Of a DNA stretch of 5,785 nucleotides, positions 1-4,841 are shown in pieces. Position numbers and translations under genes: made by a program. Origin of the DNA: JBBKXP01 sp038251315 (GTDB lineage Bacteria > Pseudomonadota > Alphaproteobacteria > Rhodobacterales > Rhodobacteraceae). The DNA is taken from assembly GCA_038251315.1 (NCBI GenBank), contig JBBSBK010000141.1:1-5785 (forward strand), written 5' to 3'. Within the stretch, counting starts at the first letter, position 1. Each line of letters starts with the position of its first letter. The notes under the pieces were generated by a model. It saw only the letters and a program-made list of their open reading frames with translations, did no database searches and was not told where the DNA came from.

Positions 1-131
1 AGGGACCAGTCGAGCGAGGATTGCGGTTTATCCATGCGCAAATGAATACACGATATGCAGTTTCAGGCAATTTCGATTTGTCGGCGAATGGACCATCTTG
101 GCGGCATATCAACCCAAAAGGGAACACTCCG

Positions 132-1040
132 ATGCCCCAAACTGTCCTGATCCTTGGCGCCAACGGCAAAATTGGCGCCCATGCCGCTGCCGCTTTCTGG
201 AACGCTGGCTGGACCGTGCGCCGATATGATCGCGGCACCGATATGAATACGGCTGCGACGGGGGCCGATGTCATCGTCAACGGCCTGAACCCGCCGAACT
301 ATCACAATTGGGATGTCCTGATCCCGCAGATCACCGCGCAGGTCATCGCGGCGGCCAGGGCCAGCGGCGCGACGGTAATCGTCCCCGGCAACGTCTACAA
401 CTACGGCATTCAGCCGGGGCCGTGGTCAGCCCAAACGCCGCAGATCGCCAACACGCGCAAAGGGCAAATCCGTGTCGAGATGGAAAACGCCTATCGCGCC
501 GCAGGAATCCCCGTGATTCTGCTGCGCGCCGGGAACTTCATTGACCCTGACCACAACGGCGACATCATGACCGCGTTCCTGATGCGCGAGATCGGCAAGG
601 GAAAACTGGCGCGCGGCGGGCGGGGCGATGCGGTGCAGCCCTTCTGCTATCTGCCCGACTGGGCGCAGGCGGCGGTGTTGCTGGCGCAAAAGCGCGACCA
701 GCTGGCGACGTTCGAGGATGTGCCATTGCCCGGTCACGTGTTCAGCGCCAATGACCATCTGGCGATGCTGCGCGGCGAAACCGGGCGCGATATCCGGCTT
801 GCCGCCTTTCCGTGGTGGCTGATGACTGTGGTGTCGCCGGTCTGGGAAATGGCGCGGGAACTGCGCGAGATGCGCTATCTTTGGGACATGGATCATGCGT
901 TGGATGGCGAAAAACTTGCGGGCCTGCTACCGGATTTCCACCCGACCGATATGCGAACGGTGATGCTGGCGGGGCTACCGGACGATATCCACCCAGACAA
1001 GGTGATGCGGCCCGGCAGCGAGGCCGTCGCTGCCGAGTAA
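132..1040 (+). CDS. NAD(P)-binding atypical SDR, NAD-dependent epimerase/dehydratase-like protein
   Basis: A 302-residue Rossmann-fold protein of the extended/atypical short-chain dehydrogenase type, probably a cytosolic NAD(P)-dependent epimerase, dehydratase or reductase; the substrate cannot be read from the sequence. The N-terminus has the dinucleotide-binding strand and glycine motif GANGKIG (residues 9-15). NVYNYG (88-92) follows the strand TVIVPG, and TRKGQIRVEMENAY (108-121) stands where the catalytic YxxxK is normally found, so a standard YxxxK is not evident. LRAGNFID (131-138) and FCYLPDWAQA (171-180) match conserved blocks I recall from epimerase-like proteins. The ATG at 132 was preferred to an in-frame TTG at 21 because the Rossmann strand starts right after it and AGGGA lies 8 nt upstream; the extra 37 residues look non-coding. 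I see no convincing promoter in bases 1-131. The last 66 bases overlap the convergent gene. Family confident, function not. Confidence 0.9.
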   Translation: MPQTVLILGANGKIGAHAAAAFWNAGWTVRRYDRGTDMNTAATGADVIVNGLNPPNYHNWDVLIPQITAQVIAAARASGATVIVPGNVYNYGIQPGPWSAQTPQIANTRKGQIRVEMENAYRAAGIPVILLRAGNFIDPDHNGDIMTAFLMREIGKGKLARGGRGDAVQPFCYLPDWAQAAVLLAQKRDQLATFEDVPLPGHVFSANDHLAMLRGETGRDIRLAAFPWWLMTVVSPVWEMARELREMRYLWDMDHALDGEKLAGLLPDFHPTDMRTVMLAGLPDDIHPDKVMRPGSEAVAAE

Positions 1041-2156
1041 GGCCGCGTCGGGGTGATCCGGCGTGGGCCAGAACACGCCCGCGCCCGCGACCCGCCAGTC
1101 GGTCGATGGCAGCACGTAGGACACGCGCAGATTGCCGGGCCGCCCGTCGGGCCAGTCGGCCGTATCGCGTGCCGGATCGCCGGTTTGCCCCGGATCTGCG
1201 ACGGCTTGACCGCCGGCACTGGCGGGCATCGGGTCTTTCAAACGAGGGTCGGCCAGAAAGGCCGCCATCGCGTCGCGCAACCCGTCGCCATCTGCGGGGT
1301 CCAGATTGGTGTTCCCGGCAAAGACAAACGACGCGGGGGGCGGGCCAAAGGCCCCGTCGAGATAGAGTGACCACAGCCGCAATTGATCGCGGTTGCGCAA
1401 GCCGTTCATGTCCTCCGGGCCGTCGAACACCGGGGGCGCGGACGACGACACCAGCAGCGTAAATGGCGGATCGGCAAGGACCGGCACCGCCCAATGCGCG
1501 ACCGATGACAGGCGCAACATCGCCTGCACGTCCGCCGATGGAAACGGCGCGTCGCCCTGCTGCGGCAAGGTCGCCCCCGGCAGATCGCGCCACAGCAGGG
1601 TGGAAAAGTCCCGCGCGTTGGCGTTGTCCAGCGGTAGTTTGGAAAGGATCAGCAGGCCACCGTCACCCGCGAACAGGCCGTAGCCCATCGCATCGCGCGC
1701 CTCGCCCAGCCGGTCATTGCCATCCAGATCAAGGCCGGTCGCCATGCCGCTGCTGGGGGCGAGGGCGAAACGGTAAGGATAGGTCTGCCCGGCGCTGGTC
1801 AGCAGGTCGGTCAGCGCCGTCGCAGCGGCCCCGGTCAGGTCATAATCGTGATCGGTCAGGACCAGAACGTCGGGAGCGATGCGGGCGATGATCGCGACGG
1901 TCGCGGTGATCTGCAAGTCGTCGCCTTTGAAATAGTCACGCAGCAGCAGCCCCGGACCATCGCGCGATAGCGGCGCGGCAAAGGTGGCGATGCGGAGTGT
2001 GTCGGCGGCCAGTGGCGTCGCGCAAACGATCAGGCTGGCCGCAATCCATCGGCGAATGCGGCGGCAATGGCGCGCGCGCGCTGGTCGGCGATCATTGTTG
2101 CCACCCGGCCCATCGCAATGCCGCGCATCAGCAGGGATGAGGGTAGAAATGCCCAT
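975..2156 (-). CDS. Exported endonuclease/exonuclease/phosphatase (EEP) fold protein, probably catalytically impaired
   Basis: A 393-residue ORF with the EEP (DNase I/exonuclease III-like) fold, whose members hydrolyse phosphodiesters or phosphomonoesters using metal. Numbering is from the ATG at 2156. Residues 34-51 look like a signal peptide (RRW, hydrophobic core AASLIVCATPLA, cleavage near AAD), so the protein is probably periplasmic. EEP blocks are LRIATFA (54-60), PDVLVLTDHDYD (95-106), GNTNLDP (281-287), LRVSYVLPS (343-351) and GPHHLVWVD (382-390). Against the usual TFN, GDxN, RxDY and SDH, four key positions differ: A60, N282, S346 and P383. N284 and H384 are kept. The 2156 ATG is the only ATG/GTG/TTG upstream of the signal peptide, but it has no Shine-Dalgarno and overlaps the upstream gene by 127 bases. 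ATT at 2057 would give an ideal signal peptide, so the true start is uncertain. Likely translated with the membrane protein gene upstream. Natural substrate unknown. Confidence 0.82.
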   Translation of the reverse strand: MGISTLIPADARHCDGPGGNNDRRPARARHCRRIRRWIAASLIVCATPLAADTLRIATFAAPLSRDGPGLLLRDYFKGDDLQITATVAIIARIAPDVLVLTDHDYDLTGAAATALTDLLTSAGQTYPYRFALAPSSGMATGLDLDGNDRLGEARDAMGYGLFAGDGGLLILSKLPLDNANARDFSTLLWRDLPGATLPQQGDAPFPSADVQAMLRLSSVAHWAVPVLADPPFTLLVSSSAPPVFDGPEDMNGLRNRDQLRLWSLYLDGAFGPPPASFVFAGNTNLDPADGDGLRDAMAAFLADPRLKDPMPASAGGQAVADPGQTGDPARDTADWPDGRPGNLRVSYVLPSTDWRVAGAGVFWPTPDHPDAALLGSDGLAAGPHHLVWVDIVR

Positions 2157-2869
2157 GCGGCCATCGTCCAGATCAGCGTGTGCGGGTTCGCCAGACTGAT
2201 CGGATCGAACATGTCCGAGGCCAGTTTGATGAATGCCGGGATTACGAATGGCAGCAGAAACCCTAAGATCAGGTTAACGGAGGCATCCCGGTTCAGCCGC
2301 TCGACCACGTCGCCGCCCGCCGTGGGGTCGAAGGTGGGCAGGTTGGTCCAGACGTTGAACCCGCCCGAGCGCGACGGCCAGCCGTGCAGTCGCAAGGTCA
2401 ACACGAAGATCGCCAGCGACACGATGGACACCAGATAGGAAAGTCCGGCGGCCGTGCGCACCCGTTCGACCTGTTCGGGGTCGATGCCGACGGGCATCAT
2501 CAGGACGACCAGACGGACCGGCGAATAGGGAAAGTCGATACTGGTCCCCAATTCGGACCCTATGGCGTGAAAGAACCGGGTCAGCGTCGTCGGATCGGTG
2601 TCGCCGCGGGCGATGATCGACAGCGCGAAAATCGTCGCCAGCAAAGCGCCGAAACGGACCCGGTTGAACGGCGGCGCATCGCGAAATTCGACGAGGCTGG
2701 GGTAAGCGCTGTTGTATTCGACAAAGGTAAAGATCGCTGCGACCACCGCCATCAGGGCGACGATCGTGGTGGTGTCGCTGTTGGTGCCGGGCAACAAGAT
2801 TGACGGTGTCGCGATCAGCAACACGACGCCCATTGCGCGCGTGAACGCACCTGCGATGCGGGTTATCAC
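2030..2869 (-). CDS. Conserved multi-pass inner-membrane protein of unknown function
   Basis: A 279-residue integral membrane protein; I cannot assign a characterised family. Hydrophobic stretches lie near residues 10-28, 34-54, 71-88, 117-127 (short), 141-160, 198-217 and 230-248, giving about six or seven membrane passes. Polar loops carry FVEYNSAYPSLVEFRDAPPFN (within 49-69) and NVWTNLPTFDPTAGGD (172-187). The C-terminus is basic and Ala-rich, probably cytosolic. I chose GTG at 2869 because the hydrophobic protein begins there and AAGGGTGAAAGAG precedes it. The frame stays open to a TTG at 2998, but those 43 residues are polar, contain a perfect DNA palindrome and a candidate promoter, and look like leader. 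The 3' end overlaps the EEP gene, suggesting co-transcription and perhaps translational coupling. I recall similar proteins beside leuD and EEP genes in Rhodobacteraceae, so a shared envelope role is plausible but unproven. Confidence 0.85.
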   Translation of the reverse strand: MITRIAGAFTRAMGVVLLIATPSILLPGTNSDTTTIVALMAVVAAIFTFVEYNSAYPSLVEFRDAPPFNRVRFGALLATIFALSIIARGDTDPTTLTRFFHAIGSELGTSIDFPYSPVRLVVLMMPVGIDPEQVERVRTAAGLSYLVSIVSLAIFVLTLRLHGWPSRSGGFNVWTNLPTFDPTAGGDVVERLNRDASVNLILGFLLPFVIPAFIKLASDMFDPISLANPHTLIWTMAAWAFLPSSLLMRGIAMGRVATMIADQRARAIAAAFADGLRPA

Positions 2870-2931
2870 TGCTCTTTCACCCTTCGTCCGGTCTGGCGCG
2901 ATACGATGCCGCGCCATTGTCCCAGTCCATT

Positions 2932-2951
2932 CCGCCATGATTATGGCGGAC
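2932..2951 (-). repeat. Perfect 8-bp inverted repeat in the leader of the membrane protein gene
   Basis: TCCGCCAT and ATGGCGGA are perfect reverse complements separated by GATT on the plus strand. The minus-strand transcript would form an 8-bp stem with the tetraloop AAUC about 62 nt before the GTG start. No T-run follows on either strand, so it does not look like an intrinsic terminator. It could be a 5'-UTR hairpin or an operator site. The two arms also contain ATG triplets that could mislead start calling. Confidence 0.6.
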
Positions 2952-2968
2952 TGCCTCATCTCTGCCAT

Positions 2969-2998
2969 ATAATTGCCCAGTTTCAGATCACCCCGCAA
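2969..2998 (-). promoter_or_regulatory. Candidate sigma-70-like promoter for the membrane protein-EEP gene pair
   Basis: On the minus strand TTGCGG (2998-2993) is followed after 18 bases by AATTAT (2974-2969). The match is partial: four of six at -35, fewer at -10. Predicted transcription start near 2962 would place the 8-bp hairpin inside the first 31 nt of the leader and the GTG start about 93 nt downstream. Presence of a probable terminator after leuD makes a separate promoter for this pair reasonable. Position and spacing are seen; activity is inference. Confidence 0.3.
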
Positions 2999-3203
2999 GG
3001 TTCTGGTAATCTTAGCGAAAAGTCTGGGGCCGATTTGCGGCGCAAGTGGTGCGCGATTGCAACCATTTCAAAGCGGAGGTGTGGCAGGGTGGGAAATTTG
3101 AACAAGATGTTGCGGTGCGGGCCGTCGGTATACCTATTCAGCGTCCGATCATTGGGGCAGGCGGCGGAGCCTCCGGCGGGAATATTTTGGCCAAGAGTAT
3201 GTG

Positions 3204-3233
3204 GGGGCGCGACCCTATGGCTGGCCGCGCCCC
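3204..3233 (-). terminator. GC-rich hairpin downstream of leuD, probable transcription terminator
   Basis: Read on the leuD strand, GGGGCGCGGCC (3233-3223) can pair with GGTCGCGCCCC (3214-3204) around the 8-nt loop AGCCATAG. This gives an 11-bp stem with a single G-U wobble, starting 12 nt after the leuD stop. On the plus strand the wobble becomes an A-C mismatch, so the structure favours the leuD direction. The T-tract expected of a classical intrinsic terminator is poor (ACATACTCTTGG follows), so efficiency is uncertain. Confidence 0.5.
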
Positions 3234-3245
3234 GCCGTTGTCAGG

Positions 3246-3851
3246 TCAGACCCAGGGCCGCTCGGTCGCGGCGCGGGATTCATAGGCGTCGATCGATGCG
3301 GCCTTTTCCATCGTCAGGCCGATATCGTCCAAGCCGTTGATAAGACATTGTTTCTTGTGCGCGTCAACGTCGAAATGGAACACTTCGCCGTCGGAAGCGG
3401 TGACGGTCTGGGTGGTCAGGTCGATCTCGATCCGGGCGTTTGCGCCCTTTTCGGCGTCCCTCATGAGGATGTCGACGGCCTCTTGCGGAAGGACGACCGG
3501 GAGGATGCCGTTCTTGAAGCAGTTGTTGTAAAATATGTCGGCGAACGAGGTCGAAATCACGCAGCGTATGCCGAAATCGAGCAGCGCCCAAGGCGCGTGT
3601 TCGCGGGATGATCCACAGCCGAAATTATCACCCGCAACTAGGATTTGCGCGCTGCGGTAGGCCGGTTTGTTCAGCACGAAACCGGGGATTTCCGCGCCGT
3701 CCAGCGTGAAGCGCATTTCATCGAACAGATTCTTGCCCAGTCCGGTGCGGGCAATGGTTTTGAGGAACTGTTTGGGAATGATCATATCGGTGTCGATGTT
3801 GACCAAGGGCATCGGGGCGGCGATCCCGGAGAGTTTGTCGAATTTTTCCAT
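3246..3851 (-). CDS. leuD: 3-isopropylmalate dehydratase small subunit LeuD
   Basis: LeuD is the small (swivel-domain) subunit of isopropylmalate isomerase. With LeuC it converts 2-isopropylmalate to 3-isopropylmalate in leucine synthesis in the cytosol. The 201-residue length matches the usual LeuD. Diagnostic segments are VNIDTDMIIPKQFLK (17-31), the aconitase-swivel motif NFGCGSSREHAPWAL (76-90), and FADIFYNNCFKNGILPV (103-119). The ATG at 3851 was chosen because AAGGA lies 6 nt upstream; the in-frame TTG two codons earlier (3857) is too close to that AAGGA. A 10-bp inverted repeat lies about 30-58 nt upstream and a probable terminator follows the stop. Its partner gene leuC lies upstream on the same strand, but about 1 kb away with an opposite-strand gene between them. 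leuD therefore probably has its own promoter. No lesion or missing key residue is seen. Confidence 0.98.
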   Translation of the reverse strand: MEKFDKLSGIAAPMPLVNIDTDMIIPKQFLKTIARTGLGKNLFDEMRFTLDGAEIPGFVLNKPAYRSAQILVAGDNFGCGSSREHAPWALLDFGIRCVISTSFADIFYNNCFKNGILPVVLPQEAVDILMRDAEKGANARIEIDLTTQTVTASDGEVFHFDVDAHKKQCLINGLDDIGLTMEKAASIDAYESRAATERPWV

Positions 3852-3880
3852 CTTCAATCCTTAACGTGTTGGGGTCGGTT

Positions 3881-3909
3881 GGTTAATTTCGTCTCAACAG
3901 AAATTAACC
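3881..3909 (-). promoter_or_regulatory. Perfect 10-bp inverted repeat upstream of leuD (operator or 5'-UTR hairpin)
   Basis: GGTTAATTTC (3881-3890) and GAAATTAACC (3900-3909) are perfect reverse complements with a 9-base spacer. The stem reaches 12 bp (TTGGTTAATTTC) if one C is bulged. It lies 30-58 bases before the leuD ATG. A -10-like TAAAAT (minus strand, 3917-3912) immediately upstream would put the transcription start at the edge of the repeat, though no good -35 goes with it. It could be a dimeric repressor site or a hairpin at the leuD mRNA 5' end. It is AT-rich and no U-tract follows, so a terminator is less likely. Confidence 0.6.
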
Positions 3910-3930
3910 CAATTTTACGGTTTGTTCAGC

Positions 3931-4028
3931 TTTCGGGCGGCGGCTTCTGTGCATTTCAGGGCCAAAGCGGGGCAGATGTCCTACCCGGTTTACAGGCCGT
4001 TTTTGACCCGTTTTCGGGCTTCTGTGCA
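3931..4028 (+). repeat. Imperfect direct repeat upstream of the DUF2945 gene
   Basis: TTTCGGG followed by CTTCTGTGCA occurs twice: contiguously at 4012-4028, and at 3931-3953 with CGGCGG inserted between the halves. Copy starts are 81 bases apart. Sequence before both copies is loosely similar (GTTTGTTCAGC versus GTTTTTGACCCG), so a local duplication of roughly 30-40 bases is possible. No function can be assigned. Confidence 0.5.
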
Positions 4029-4032
4029 GAAT
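4003..4032 (+). promoter_or_regulatory. Candidate sigma-70-like promoter for the DUF2945 gene
   Basis: TTGACC (4003-4008) is followed after 18 bases by CAGAAT (4027-4032), matching the consensus at five of six and four of six positions. The predicted start near 4039 leaves a leader of about 90 nt before the GTG at 4129. The second copy of the local direct repeat overlaps the spacer and -10 element. Activity is inferred from sequence only. Confidence 0.35.
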
Positions 4033-4128
4033 ATCGTCGCAACGGGACAGTTGCCCCCCGCGTGTCAGGCGGCGGAACCTGCGGGTCGGTTCTCGCGTTC
4101 TCCGAGCGTGAAAAACCGGAGCAGAGCG

Positions 4129-4344
4129 GTGGCATATTCCGAAGGTACCAAGGTCGAGTGGGACTGGGGCAGCGGCACGGCGACCGGCAAGGTGGTCAAG
4201 GTCTACACCCGCAAGATCACGCTGACGATCAAGGGGACCAAGGTGACGCGCGAGGCGTCCGAGGACAAGCCGGCTTACCGGATCGAACAGGACGATGGCG
4301 ACGAGGTGCTGAAGTCGGGCAGCGAGTTGAGAAAAGCAGAGTAA
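4129..4344 (+). CDS. Hva1/TUDOR domain small protein (DUF2945 family)
   Basis: A 71-residue protein matching the DUF2945 / hypervirulence-associated TUDOR pattern. Features seen are an N-terminal EGTKVEWDWGSGTATGKVV (5-23), basic YTRKITLTIKGTKVTR (26-41), ASEDKPAYRIEQDDGD (43-58) and VLKSGSELRK (60-69). The ASEDxPxYxIE block and the closing VLK...SEL are what I recall as typical of the family, and the length is typical too. Members are small SH3/Tudor-like cytosolic proteins with no established biochemical role. GTG at 4129 was chosen: GGAG lies 7 nt upstream and the domain starts directly after it. The frame is open back to 3922, but that extension has no family resemblance and crosses the direct repeat. 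The gene is on the opposite strand to all its near neighbours, between leuC and leuD, so it is probably a separate transcription unit. Confidence 0.88.
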   Translation: MAYSEGTKVEWDWGSGTATGKVVKVYTRKITLTIKGTKVTREASEDKPAYRIEQDDGDEVLKSGSELRKAE

Positions 4345-4355
4345 TCGCAAATTAA

Positions 4356-4375
4356 CGATCCAGTGCGGATCGCAC
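4356..4375. repeat. Overlapping short inverted repeats between the convergent DUF2945 and small-ORF genes
   Basis: CGATCC-AGTGC-GGATCG (4356-4372) forms a 6-bp stem, and the overlapping GTGCG-GAT-CGCAC (4363-4375) forms a 5-bp stem; only one can form at a time. They begin 12 bases after the DUF2945 stop. A further 7-bp pair, GCCGCAC (4380-4386) and GTGCGGC (4427-4433), spans the rest of the gap. They may end transcription between the two convergent genes, but no T-tract is present, so this is weak. Confidence 0.3.
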
Positions 4376-4433
4376 GATGGCCGCACTTTAATGTTTGGCT
4401 CTACTCCGTCACGTTCGACCCCGACCGTGCGGC

Positions 4434-4742
4434 TTACCGTCCTATGTTGTCGATTATGGTGCGTGTGGACTCGTTGTTGGCGCGAATCATCGGTGTCGTG
4501 ATTTGCGTAACGGCTGCGCGAGATGCCATCGTTGTCTGAAGTTCGATCAGCGAGTCCTCGGCGCCGGATTGGGTGGGTAGAATTGGCGTGACACATTTGG
4601 TCTGAGATGGCGTCGCGCCTGTCGCCATATCTGACTGAATGCAGTTGTTCGTCTGTGCAAGCAAGACTGTAGGGGCTAACGCGATCGACGCCATAGACAT
4701 CGCGGTTAGCACGCGTATGCGGAGGAGATGAAGCATCACCAT
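4434..4742 (-). CDS. Hypothetical small exported protein
   Basis: A 102-residue ORF that I do not recognise. The N-terminus reads as a Sec signal peptide: a short basic n-region (MVMLHLLRIR), a hydrophobic core (TAMSMASIALAPTVLLA, 13-29), with possible cleavage after A29, though Leu at -3 is not ideal. The predicted mature part is about 73 residues, rich in Thr, Ser, Gln and Asn, with two cysteines (C34, C50) that could form a disulfide; there is no lipobox. AAGGA lies 9 nt before the ATG, and a near-consensus promoter lies 26-61 nt upstream, which is the main reason to believe it is expressed. It is visibly less GC-rich than its neighbours, suggesting a young or acquired gene. It is on the leuC strand 99 bases after leuC. 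No homologue comes to mind, and a non-coding or regulatory RNA transcribed from the same promoter remains possible. Confidence 0.6.
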   Translation of the reverse strand: MVMLHLLRIRVLTAMSMASIALAPTVLLAQTNNCIQSDMATGATPSQTKCVTPILPTQSGAEDSLIELQTTMASRAAVTQITTPMIRANNESTRTIIDNIGR

Positions 4743-4774
4743 GACGTTGGATCCTTCGTTTCGACAACCGCTTT

Positions 4775-4803
4775 ATGGTAACTCTGCCATAGGGATTTGT
4801 CAA
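4775..4803 (-). promoter_or_regulatory. Strong sigma-70-like promoter for the small exported ORF
   Basis: On the minus strand a perfect TTGACA (4803-4798) is followed by exactly 17 bases and TACCAT (4780-4775), which matches the -10 consensus at four of six positions, including the key TA and final T. Predicted initiation near 4768 gives a leader of about 26 nt with AAGGA before the ATG at 4742. It sits in the gap after the leuC stop, so the downstream ORF need not depend on leuC transcription. Confidence 0.65.
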
Positions 4804-4841
4804 CGGATCGGCAGGGTTCAGGCAGCCGGTCGCCGACAGTG

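Larger units (their letters stand above)
2870..3245. other. Intergenic region between leuD and the membrane protein gene
   Basis: This 376-base stretch has no convincing gene. A plus-strand frame from 3046 to 3285 is open, but it runs into the leuD 3' end antisense, lacks a clear ribosome binding site and resembles no family. On the minus strand the stretch holds a GC-rich hairpin just after the leuD stop, a possible promoter and a perfect hairpin in the leader of the membrane gene (each listed separately). Two short palindromes, GGTATACC (3127-3134) and TTGGCCAA (3187-3194), are visible without an assignable role. Confidence 0.6.

Noticed and set aside
21..131. N-terminal extension of the epimerase from the TTG at 21
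   Set aside because: The extra residues precede the Rossmann strand and look like intergenic sequence; the ATG at 132 has a good AGGGA at 8 nt.
742..1593. 283-aa minus-strand open frame overlapping the EEP gene
   Set aside because: Arg/Gly/Ala-rich translation without motifs, lying over two genes with clear domain evidence.
3127..3194. 8-bp palindromes GGTATACC and TTGGCCAA in the 2870-3245 gap
   Set aside because: Single short palindromes are common by chance; neither is placed at a promoter with convincing boxes.
3046..3285. 79-aa plus-strand open frame in the leuD-membrane gene gap
   Set aside because: No ribosome binding site, no family resemblance, and it includes the terminator-like hairpin and part of leuD antisense.
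3922..4128. N-terminal extension of the DUF2945 protein from the ATG at 3922
   Set aside because: It would add 69 residues to a normally about 70-residue family, crosses the direct repeat and candidate promoter, and the GTG at 4129 has GGAG 7 nt upstream.
4467..4555. Three GANTC (CcrM-type) sites close together in the small exported ORF
   Set aside because: GACTC, GAATC and GAGTC occur here, but three sites in about 85 bases is not strong enough, and no origin or cell-cycle promoter context is seen.
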